From: Peptococcaceae bacterium
GTDB lineage: Bacteria > Bacillota > Desulfitobacteriia > Desulfitobacteriales > Syntrophobotulaceae
Direction of reading: 5' to 3'
Length of the DNA: 6,748 nucleotides
Assembly (NCBI GenBank): GCA_012523535.1
Contig: JAAYII010000012.1
Span: 1-6,748 of the forward strand
Part shown: positions 1 through 6,001 of the stretch, one piece after another
Layout: every line of letters begins with the position of its first letter
How positions within the stretch are numbered: the stretch's first letter is position 1
The notes under the pieces: model-generated
What the model was told of the DNA's origin: nothing
Seen by the model: only the letters and a program-made list of their open reading frames with translations
Database searches by the model: none
Made by a program: the position numbers and the translations under genes

Positions 1-342
1 GGTTTAGGTTTACTGGCGGGAGTTTTAGGAGCCGGAGTTTTAAGCTCCGAAAGCAAGTCTTATTACGAACACCTGGAACCGGTGTCATACTACCCTAGGG
101 AGAGGACGGTTTATTCCCCCAGGGATTCCATCCCCGTGAGACAAAGAGAAGCTGCCGTTTATGCCCGCGGGGATTATGGAGATGAGAGTGATATTGAGTC
201 CGGGATGTTGTCTTACCGGAACAACACTGAGCGCGAAAGAGCCAAAATACTTGAATTATGCCATAAAAATCCGGATGTATCCGAACAGGATGCTTTTGAC
301 TGGTGGAAAGTGGAAGCTAAAAGGCAGTTGAAGGGAAGATAG
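1..342 (+). CDS. Partial hypothetical protein, C-terminal 113 residues, probable N-terminal membrane anchor
   Basis: Frame 1 is open from the left edge to TAG at 340-342, so the gene begins upstream of the window. The first visible 15 residues are a Gly/Leu/Val-rich hydrophobic run (GLGLLAGVLGAGVLS), which looks like the end of a transmembrane or glycine-zipper segment. About 55 polar residues follow, rich in Tyr, Arg, Glu and Asp and low in hydrophobics, which suggests a disordered linker. The last 40 or so residues look helical and charged (ERERAKILELCHKN, then DAFDWWKVEAKRQLKGR). A GTG at 82 could serve as an internal start, but nothing resembling a ribosome site precedes it and the frame plainly continues upstream. 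I do not recognise the family and assign no function. A terminator-like hairpin follows 42 bases after the stop, so it probably ends its own transcript. Confidence 0.7.
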   Translation, partial: GLGLLAGVLGAGVLSSESKSYYEHLEPVSYYPRERTVYSPRDSIPVRQREAAVYARGDYGDESDIESGMLSYRNNTERERAKILELCHKNPDVSEQDAFDWWKVEAKRQLKGR

Positions 343-356
343 AATCGAAATTTTAG

Positions 357-362
357 TATAAT
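357..362 (+). promoter_or_regulatory. Possible -10 box (TATAAT) upstream of the glycosyltransferase cassette
   Basis: A perfect TATAAT sits 71 bases before the GT-C start. The best -35-like hexamer, TTGAAG at 328-333, is 23 bases away, which is too far for a standard sigma-A promoter, and there is no TG extended -10. If it is used, transcription would start near 369 and cross the hairpin at 385-413. This is weak evidence, resting on one hexamer in AT-rich DNA. Confidence 0.25.
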
Positions 363-384
363 CAGGAATCAAAACCAGAATTTT

Positions 385-413
385 AACCAATAATATTTAT
401 TGGTTATTTTTTT
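385..413 (+). terminator. Intrinsic terminator between the partial gene and the glycosyltransferase cassette
   Basis: A perfect 9-base inverted repeat, AACCAATAA (385-393) and TTATTGGTT (397-405), has a 3-base loop and is followed by A and seven T residues (407-413). The stem has only two G-C pairs (three in ten if flanks are counted loosely), so it may be leaky, but the long T-tract is typical. It would end transcription of the upstream gene. It lies only 11 bases before the ribosome site of the next gene, so read-through could supply the cassette, or the hairpin could act as an attenuator. Confidence 0.7.
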
Positions 414-423
414 GCAAAATTTT

Positions 424-429
424 GAGGTG
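424..429 (+). promoter_or_regulatory. Ribosome binding site of the GT-C gene (decides the start)
   Basis: GAGGTG complements the 16S 3' end and its GAGG core is 5 bases from ATG 433. This supports ATG 433 over the in-frame TTG at 400, which lies inside the terminator hairpin and has no ribosome site. Confidence 0.7.
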
Positions 430-432
430 TTT

Positions 433-1881
433 ATGGCAAACAAGGAAAAATATATCCTTATTTTTTTGCTCCTTTTTATCTTTGTCAGCCGGCTTTATCA
501 TATCGGCATTCCTCCTTTGGAAATCGAAGAGAGTTGGCGACAAGCCGACACGGAATCCATGGCCTGGAATTTTGCTACCTATGATTTTCATCCCCTGCGC
601 CCCAATCTGAATTATGACGGGCCCTTGCCCAATATTCCCGCTCTGGAGGTCCAAGTCACCACTTTTTTGATTGCTATACTTTATAAGCTTTTCGGCCATT
701 ACTATTTTCTGGCCCGGCTAGTTCCCATTGCCTTTTTTCTGCTTTCTTCGGTTTATTTGTACTTGCTGGCCCGCAAATATTTGAGCGGGCTGGGGGCATT
801 ATGCAGTGTTTTTGTTTATGGCTTTCTGCCGCTCAACCTTTACTATTCCCGGGCGATTATGCCGGAATCCGCCGCTTTGCTGTTCTGGATAGGGGGCATA
901 TATTATTTCGAAGTCTGGGCGGAAAAAAAGCATTCGGGAGAAAAGCAATGCTATAAGCCTTTAATTATTAGCTCGCTTTTGTTTGCCCTGGCCTTAATGA
1001 CCAAACCTCCTGTCATTTTCGGAGCTTTGTTTATGCTCTATATTTGTTATCGCCATTTTGGTTGGGAGTGGCTTAAAACTCCGCAAATCTGGGTTTATGC
1101 CGCGGCAACCCTGGGGCTGGCCTTGGCTTATTATGTTTACAGTGCAGGGATTGCCGAATTCAAATTCTCCCTGGGTATTACTCGGGACATTATTATGCCC
1201 AAAATTTTCAGTGCATTTTACACTCCGGAGAGCCAAGTGTTTTTGGGAAAAAACGTGCCCCGGGCCATGGGGATAACAGGCTTGTTGCTGACCTTGGCGG
1301 GGATCTTCGCCCTGCGCAGGAATCAAAGCGGCCTGTTGATTTGGCTGGGAGCTATGTTATTGGAAGTAATTTTTATCGTGGCTCCTGTCAGGGCATTCTA
1401 TTATCTTATTTTTGCCTTGGTGCCCTGTAGTTTGATTATCGGCAATCTACTGGACAGATTGTTCGCTTTTCCCAAAGGGAAAATCGTTTCTTTGGTTTTG
1501 GCCGGGCTGTTGTTGCTGGAAAGCTTCGTTCTCGTTAAGCCTATGTATACCATCAATGAGCTTTTGGCCACCCAGAAAAAGGTGGTGGAAGAGCTGACTG
1601 CCCGGGATGATTTACTGGTGGTGGGCTCCTTGGACCCTTGCCTTTTAAGTTTATCCGGCAGGAGGGGGTGGCGTTACAATTTGGGGATGTATTCCTTTGT
1701 GCCGTCGGATCCCTATCAGGAACTGGAGTTTTATATTGAGCAGGGGGCTAAATATTTTGTACCCATTCAGGGAAAGGTATATGGAGACGAGGATCAAAAA
1801 CTTATCCGTTACATCGAACAAAAATATCCCAAGCTGGAGCCGGTGAAAGGATACCCCATTTATGTCTTGCGTCCGGACTGA
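433..1881 (+). CDS. Polytopic GT-C glycosyltransferase, ArnT/PMT_2 (GT39-like) family
   Basis: This 482-residue integral membrane protein probably transfers a sugar from a polyprenyl-phosphate donor to an acceptor on the outer face of the membrane. Transmembrane helix 1 spans about residues 7-23. The first outer loop carries acidic residues E30, E32 and E33 and the W35-RQAD-T40 motif, then a PNIPALE segment near 66-72. In this fold the first outer loop carries the catalytic acidic residue. A second family motif, YYSRAIMPES (137-146), precedes another helix. About ten hydrophobic helices follow, the last ending near residue 375. The final 105 or so residues are soluble and would face outward, and they contain SLSGRRGWRYN. 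Length and layout are normal for bacterial members. The next two genes encode a donor synthase and a small flippase-like protein, which supports a lipid-linked sugar donor. Family and role are well supported. Sugar, acceptor and exact subfamily are unknown. Confidence 0.88.
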   Translation: MANKEKYILIFLLLFIFVSRLYHIGIPPLEIEESWRQADTESMAWNFATYDFHPLRPNLNYDGPLPNIPALEVQVTTFLIAILYKLFGHYYFLARLVPIAFFLLSSVYLYLLARKYLSGLGALCSVFVYGFLPLNLYYSRAIMPESAALLFWIGGIYYFEVWAEKKHSGEKQCYKPLIISSLLFALALMTKPPVIFGALFMLYICYRHFGWEWLKTPQIWVYAAATLGLALAYYVYSAGIAEFKFSLGITRDIIMPKIFSAFYTPESQVFLGKNVPRAMGITGLLLTLAGIFALRRNQSGLLIWLGAMLLEVIFIVAPVRAFYYLIFALVPCSLIIGNLLDRLFAFPKGKIVSLVLAGLLLLESFVLVKPMYTINELLATQKKVVEELTARDDLLVVGSLDPCLLSLSGRRGWRYNLGMYSFVPSDPYQELEFYIEQGAKYFVPIQGKVYGDEDQKLIRYIEQKYPKLEPVKGYPIYVLRPD

Positions 1882-1955
1882 CCGTGGAGCATGAATAAGA
1901 ACAAACGGCAACAAGCAAAATACTGTAAGACATAAGCATAAAAGAGGTTGCAGGC

Positions 1956-2687
1956 ATGAAAGTTTTAATTGCCTTGCCGGCTTATAATGAAGAGGCTAAC
2001 ATATCAAATGTTTTAACAGACATTTGCCGTTACCGTCAAAAAAGCCGCTATGAGCTTGAACTTTTGGTGGTTGATGACGTCAGTACGGATCAAACCCCTT
2101 GCATTGTGGAGCAATTTGCCCGGCGACACGGTTTTGTCAATTTAATCAGGCATAAAAAAAACAAAGGTCTGGGGGAAGCAATTAAGACCATTTTCCGTTA
2201 TGCCCTTAATTATCTGGAGGCTGAAGATGTTCTGGTTACCATGGATGCGGATAATACCCATAATCCATTTTTGATTGAAAGCATGGTGGGTAACTTGATC
2301 AGCCGCAACCTGGATCTGGTGGTGGCTTCCCGTTTTGCCACAGGGGGCTGTGAGTTGGGGCTTAAGGCCTTGCGCAAATTTTACAGCAGGGGGGCTATGT
2401 TTTTCTTTAAATTGTTCTTCCCTATAAAGAATTTGAATGATTATTCTTCGGGTTTTAGGGCGTATAGAGCCGGTATTATCCGTCAAGCGCTTGAAGAATG
2501 GGATGAATTGGTGACTACCAACGGTTTTGACTGTATGGCCGAGATCGCCGCCAAGTTAAGTAAGATGGCAATCCGGGCCGGAGAGGTGCCCCTTATCCTG
2601 CGGTATGAATTAAAAAAAGGAGCCAGCAAAATGAAAGTGGCTCAAACAGTAAAGGGTTATTTTTCACTGTTGGCAAAAGTGAGGTAA
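1956..2687 (+). CDS. Family 2 glycosyltransferase, polyprenyl-phosphate sugar synthase (DPM1-like)
   Basis: This 243-residue cytoplasmic GT-A enzyme probably transfers a hexose from a nucleotide sugar to polyprenyl phosphate. The DPM1-type motifs are all visible: PAYNEEANI at 8-16, VVDDVSTDQT at 38-47 (nucleotide-sugar contact), NKGLGEAI near 68-75, the metal-binding D97-A-D99 followed by N100, ASRF with S125-R126, and the D162-YSSGFRAYR segment. It stops at about 240 residues with no C-terminal pair of membrane helices. It therefore resembles soluble yeast/archaeal-type dolichol-phosphate mannose synthases rather than ArnC or GtrB, which carry such helices. The start is ATG 1956, with GAGGT at 1944-1948 seven bases before it. 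It lies 74 bases after the GT-C gene and 2 bases before the small membrane protein gene, so the three are probably cotranscribed. The sugar, whether mannose, glucose or an amino sugar, cannot be told from the motifs. Confidence 0.92.
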   Translation: MKVLIALPAYNEEANISNVLTDICRYRQKSRYELELLVVDDVSTDQTPCIVEQFARRHGFVNLIRHKKNKGLGEAIKTIFRYALNYLEAEDVLVTMDADNTHNPFLIESMVGNLISRNLDLVVASRFATGGCELGLKALRKFYSRGAMFFFKLFFPIKNLNDYSSGFRAYRAGIIRQALEEWDELVTTNGFDCMAEIAAKLSKMAIRAGEVPLILRYELKKGASKMKVAQTVKGYFSLLAKVR

Positions 2688-2689
2688 AA

Positions 2690-3037
2690 ATGGTTTATCT
2701 TTTGGCGTTAATTTCAATAATGCTCGGGGCCGTAGGCCAGTTTTTGTTAAAACTTGTCGCTTTGGGTTTAAAAAATAAGGGCAGTGTTCTGGAATTGGTT
2801 TTTTCATTAATCAATTACAAAATAGTATTGGCCGTTACCTGTTTTGTTACCAGTATGCTCATGTGGATTTTCGTTCTGCGCAAATTGGAACTGAGCATTG
2901 CTTATCCCATGGTCAGTATGGGCTATGTGTTTGTAATGATCCTGTCGGCCTGTTTTCTGCAGGAGCATGTTTATTGGACCAAGCTCTTGGGAACGGCTAT
3001 GATCGTGGCGGGAGTTATTGTGCTGAATCTAAAATGA
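2690..3037 (+). CDS. Small four-helix membrane protein, SMR/EamA fold, ArnE-like polyprenyl-phosphate-sugar flippase candidate
   Basis: The 115-residue product has four hydrophobic helices (about 2-24, 43-63, 70-91 and 97-114). The GQFLLK stretch at 16-21 ends helix 1. The segment around SIAYPMVSMGYVFV, and the last helix GTAMIVAGVIVLNLK, resemble the ArnE/ArnF subunits that translocate undecaprenyl-phosphate-aminoarabinose. The Glu in helix 1 that drug exporters such as EmrE need for proton-coupled transport (E14) is replaced by G13, so multidrug export is unlikely. The gene starts 2 bases after the GT2 stop, and its ribosome site GAGGT (2681-2685) lies inside the last GT2 codons, which suggests translational coupling. 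It probably moves the lipid-linked sugar made by its neighbour. ArnE and ArnF act as a pair in E. coli, while only one such gene is seen here, so a homodimer is inferred. Flippase function is inferred from resemblance and context. Confidence 0.82.
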   Translation: MVYLLALISIMLGAVGQFLLKLVALGLKNKGSVLELVFSLINYKIVLAVTCFVTSMLMWIFVLRKLELSIAYPMVSMGYVFVMILSACFLQEHVYWTKLLGTAMIVAGVIVLNLK

Positions 3038-3061
3038 GGCCCTTAAGACCCCACAAAAATT

Positions 3062-3090
3062 TTGACTTTTTTTGTTACCAAAAGTATAAT
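3062..3090 (+). promoter_or_regulatory. Sigma-A promoter of the valS-folC operon
   Basis: TTGACT (3062-3067) and TATAAT (3085-3090) are separated by exactly 17 bases, close to the housekeeping consensus. Transcription would start near 3097. The promoter lies 24 bases after the stop of the small membrane protein gene, so valS has its own promoter apart from the glycosyltransferase cassette. No convincing terminator separates the two units, so some read-through from upstream is possible. Confidence 0.8.
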
Positions 3091-3096
3091 AATTTT

Positions 3097-3230
3097 ACGG
3101 AATTTGGCTTTTACGTCTTTATAGTCTGGGGCAATATTGGTAGACTGTGAGGTACGGTGGATCCGGCCACATATATATAAATTATGGTGGTACCGCAAGT
3201 CTTTCGTCCTGGTGGCAGAAGGACTTTTTA
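3097..3230 (+). promoter_or_regulatory. T-box leader (tRNA-Val sensing riboswitch) of valS, atypically short
   Basis: GGTGGTACCGC at 3186-3196 matches the conserved T-box motif, whose UGGN bulge pairs with the free acceptor end of uncharged tRNA. It is immediately followed by an intrinsic terminator and lies upstream of valS, the classic arrangement. High uncharged tRNA-Val should favour the antiterminator and read-through into valS-folC. From the predicted start near 3097 only about 90 bases precede the motif. They can fold into a long hairpin: CGGA 3098-3101 with UCCG 3162-3165 at the base, and a stem of about 14 pairs with one bulge between 3114-3127 and 3142-3156, with a 14-base loop. I do not see the usual Stem I signatures or a clear GUN specifier codon in a specifier loop. 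The antiterminator is also weak: GG 3186-3187 with CC 3208-3209, and GC 3195-3196 with GU 3206-3207. The T-box call is strong; the upstream architecture is uncertain. Confidence 0.82.
3197..3229 (+). terminator. T-box-controlled terminator in the valS leader
   Basis: AAGTCTTTC (3197-3205) pairs with GAAGGACTT (3218-3226) over nine positions, including one G-U pair. The 12-base loop contains a further short CC/GG pairing, and the right arm merges with a T-run at 3225-3229. It begins directly after the T-box motif. Its left arm and loop supply the bases for the competing antiterminator. Confidence 0.82.
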
Positions 3231-3315
3231 TATTATGGCTTGCTTTATATTGCTTATGGTTATTGATTTGTTTATTATCTAGTTTGGAGATTAATGGAAT
3301 ATCTTTTGGAATAAT

Positions 3316-3324
3316 GGAAGGGAG
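3316..3324 (+). promoter_or_regulatory. Ribosome binding site of valS (decides the start)
   Basis: GGAAGGGAG ends 10 bases before ATG 3335. It supports 3335 over ATG 3353, which has only the weak GAAGAG before it, and over ATG 3314, which overlaps the site itself. The 85 bases between the terminator and this site are AT-rich and show no further regulatory element that I can recognise. Confidence 0.7.
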
Positions 3325-3334
3325 TTATCGGTTT

Positions 3335-6001
3335 ATGGGCGAAGAGCTAAAAATGGCCAAAGTATATGATCCCACGCAAGTTGAAGAAAAATGGTATAAA
3401 TTCTGGGAAGAAAACGGTTTTTTTACTCCGGATGTTAAATCGGAGAAAAAAGCTTTCAGTATAGTAATGCCCCCGCCGAATGTAACGGGGATGCTTCATC
3501 TGGGGCATGCCATGGATAATACCCTGCAGGATATTCTTACCCGCTTTAAACGAATGCAGGGATATAAAACTTTATGGCTTCCGGGAACCGACCATGCGGG
3601 TATTGCCACCCAGGCCAGGGTGGAAGAACAATTGGCCCAGGAAGGAACCAACCGCCACCAGTTGGGGCGGGAAAAGTTTTTGGAACGGGTTTGGGACTGG
3701 AAAAGGGAGTACGGTGGCACCATTACCCGGCAACTGCGCAGGCTCGGTGCATCCTGTGACTGGTCGCGGGAGCGTTTTACCATGGACGAAGGCTGCTCTC
3801 GTGCAGTGAGGGAAGTTTTTGTCGAGCTTTATAACAAAGGTTTGATTTACAGAGGCAATTATATTGTAAATTGGTGTTCCAAATGTCATACTACCATTTC
3901 CGATATCGAAGTTGAGCATAACGAGAGGGAAGGAAGCCTATGGTATATTCGCTATCCTGCCGCCGGCAGCGATAACTCGCAAGATGGAGTGGTAATTGCC
4001 ACTACCCGACCGGAAACCATGTTAGGTGATGTGGCCGTGGCCGTTCACCCTGAGGATGAGAGATATAGCCATTTGATCGGCAAGACTGTAATTCTGCCTT
4101 TAATGAACAGGGAGATCCCCGTGATTGCCGATGACTATGTGGACAAGGAATTTGGCACCGGGGCGGTAAAAATCACTCCGGCCCATGACCCCAACGATTT
4201 TGAAATGGGCTTAAGGCATAATCTGGAGCAGATTAATATTTTGAATACCGACGGTACTATTAATGAAAACGGCGGACAATACCGGGGATTGGACCGTTAT
4301 GAGGCCCGCAAGCGGATTGTGGAAGATCTTAAAGCTTTGGGTCTGCTGGTGAAAATCGAGCCCCATACCCATGCGGTGGGAGAATGTTATCGCTGTTCAA
4401 CGGTTGTGGAACCGATGGTCAGCAAACAATGGTTTGTGAAAATGAAACCTTTGGCCGAACCGGCTATCCGGGCGGCTGAAAAGGGCGATGTGCAATTTGT
4501 ACCGGAAAGATTTACCAGGATATATATCAACTGGCTGGAAAATATCCGCGATTGGTGTATATCCCGCCAGTTGTGGTGGGGACACCGCATCCCGGTTTGG
4601 TATTGTCAGGACTGCGGCGCGGAAATCTGCGTAAAAGAAGATCCGGCGGAATGCCCCCATTGCCATAGCAAGAATATTGAACAGGATCCGGATGTTTTGG
4701 ATACTTGGTTTTCTTCTGCCCTCTGGCCCTTTTCCACCATGGGTTGGCCGGAAAAGACCGAGGAGCTTAAAACCTTTTATCCGACCAGCGTGCTGGTTAC
4801 GGGCCGGGATATTATCTTTTTCTGGGTGGCCAGAATGATTTTCATGGGCCTGGAGTTTCAGAAACAGGTTCCTTTCCGTAAAGTAATGATTCACGGACTG
4901 GTTTTGGATTCCCAGGGCAGGAAGATGAGCAAATCTTTGGGCAACGGGGTTGATCCGATTGAAGTTATTGACCGCTACGGGGCGGATACTTTGAGATTTA
5001 TGCTGATTACCGGCAATACCCCGGGCAACGACTTGAGATTCCATTTTGAAAGGTTGGAAGCAACCCGTAATTTCTTGAATAAGATTTGGAATGCTTCCCG
5101 CTTTGTCTTAATGAATTTGCAGGATTTCGAAGGAAAACCCCGCGGCGAATTAACTTTGGCCGACCGGTGGATTTTATCCCGCTATGAATACACGGTGCAA
5201 AGCGTTACCAATGCCTTGGAAAGATATGATCTGGGCGAGGCTGGAAGGCTGCTCTATGAGTTTATTTGGAGTGAGTTTTGCGACTGGTATATCGAATTGA
5301 GCAAGAAACGGCTATATAGTCAAGATAATCCTGAAGAAAAAAATACGGTCCAAAGCGTGTTGCTGGAAGTTCTGGAAGGAACCATGAGGATACTCCACCC
5401 CTTTATGCCCTTTTTGACCGAAGAGATCTGGCAGCATTTACCGACCAAAGGAAAGACAATTATGCTTAGTTCTTGGCCTGAAGTCACCGGTTACCGTCAG
5501 GAACAGGTGGAAAAAGAAATGTCCCTTTTAATGGATGTCATCCATGTGGTGCGCAATATTCGTTCCGAGATGAATGTGGCTCCTGGCCGCAGGGCTGATA
5601 TTATTTTGGTGGCGCCTGAAGAAGAGACGATTAAAATTTTACAAAAGGGTTTGGAAGATATCCGTCAATTGGCTTTAGGGGAAAATATAACTATTCTTCA
5701 AAAGGTGGAAGAGAATCCGACCCAGGCGGCCAGTGCAGTGTTGGCCGGTGTGACTGTCTATATTCCGCTTAAAGGATTGCTCGATTTTGATAAGGAAATT
5801 GCCAAAATCCGCAAGGAAATACAGAATGCTTTGCAAGAACAAAAGAGGCTGGAAGACAAGCTTAACAATCCGGGCTTTATCAATAAGGCTCCTGCGGAGG
5901 TAGTGGCCAGAGAAAAAGAGAAGCTCGATGCAGTTATTAATAGGCTCGGTTCTTTAAAGCATAGGCTTTCCGATCTAAGCGAAGCCAAGGGCGATGACTA
6001 A
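3335..6001 (+). CDS. valS: Valyl-tRNA synthetase (ValRS)
   Basis: This cytoplasmic class I synthetase joins valine to tRNA-Val and hydrolyses mischarged Thr-tRNA-Val. Its 888 residues are a normal bacterial length. The catalytic HIGH motif is H55-LG-H58 within PPPNVTGMLHLGH, and KMSKS is at 530-534. The editing (CP1) domain is marked by TTRPETMLGD starting at T223 and by ITPAHDPNDF further on. Cysteine pairs C181/C184, and C424/C427 with C440/C443, look like zinc-binding knuckles. The signature stretches VSKQWFVKM, ISRQLWWGHRIPVW and VLDTWFSSALWPFSTMGW are intact. The helical anticodon-binding domain follows (DRWILSRYE onward), and a C-terminal coiled coil runs from about 816 to 884. The start ATG 3335 is chosen from the ribosome site; ATG 3353 would remove six residues. 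The gene lies under a T-box leader and overlaps folC. I see no disabling change. Confidence 0.98.
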   Translation: MGEELKMAKVYDPTQVEEKWYKFWEENGFFTPDVKSEKKAFSIVMPPPNVTGMLHLGHAMDNTLQDILTRFKRMQGYKTLWLPGTDHAGIATQARVEEQLAQEGTNRHQLGREKFLERVWDWKREYGGTITRQLRRLGASCDWSRERFTMDEGCSRAVREVFVELYNKGLIYRGNYIVNWCSKCHTTISDIEVEHNEREGSLWYIRYPAAGSDNSQDGVVIATTRPETMLGDVAVAVHPEDERYSHLIGKTVILPLMNREIPVIADDYVDKEFGTGAVKITPAHDPNDFEMGLRHNLEQINILNTDGTINENGGQYRGLDRYEARKRIVEDLKALGLLVKIEPHTHAVGECYRCSTVVEPMVSKQWFVKMKPLAEPAIRAAEKGDVQFVPERFTRIYINWLENIRDWCISRQLWWGHRIPVWYCQDCGAEICVKEDPAECPHCHSKNIEQDPDVLDTWFSSALWPFSTMGWPEKTEELKTFYPTSVLVTGRDIIFFWVARMIFMGLEFQKQVPFRKVMIHGLVLDSQGRKMSKSLGNGVDPIEVIDRYGADTLRFMLITGNTPGNDLRFHFERLEATRNFLNKIWNASRFVLMNLQDFEGKPRGELTLADRWILSRYEYTVQSVTNALERYDLGEAGRLLYEFIWSEFCDWYIELSKKRLYSQDNPEEKNTVQSVLLEVLEGTMRILHPFMPFLTEEIWQHLPTKGKTIMLSSWPEVTGYRQEQVEKEMSLLMDVIHVVRNIRSEMNVAPGRRADIILVAPEEETIKILQKGLEDIRQLALGENITILQKVEENPTQAASAVLAGVTVYIPLKGLLDFDKEIAKIRKEIQNALQEQKRLEDKLNNPGFINKAPAEVVAREKEKLDAVINRLGSLKHRLSDLSEAKGDD

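Noticed and set aside
400..432. TTG 400 as a longer start for the GT-C protein
   Set aside because: It lies within the terminator hairpin and has no ribosome site, while ATG 433 has a well-placed one.
1891..1935. A 14-codon open frame with ATG 1891 between the GT-C and GT2 genes, preceded by GTGGAG
   Set aside because: The ribosome-like site is only one base from the ATG. The peptide is short and Lys/Gln-rich with no family signal, and such frames are common by chance.
2142..2486. A 114-codon antisense frame inside the GT2 gene
   Set aside because: It lies fully opposite conserved GT-A motifs and its product matches nothing recognisable; it is treated as a shadow.
3040..3076. A terminator after the ArnE-like gene
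   Set aside because: There are T-runs, but no GC-bearing stem precedes them. The T-rich stretch is better explained as the -35 and spacer region of the valS promoter.
2863..3150. A 95-codon + strand frame overlapping the small membrane protein gene and the valS promoter
   Set aside because: It is out of frame with the ArnE-like protein, lacks a ribosome site, and runs through the promoter and the leader.
3159..3164. The GGATCC palindrome as a protein-binding site
   Set aside because: It is a six-base restriction-type palindrome with no flanking symmetry, and is better explained as part of the leader RNA fold.
4397..5044. A 215-codon antisense frame inside valS
   Set aside because: It lies opposite the strongly conserved ValRS core, has no ribosome site, and its predicted protein lacks recognisable motifs. 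It is a shadow of the valS codon pattern.
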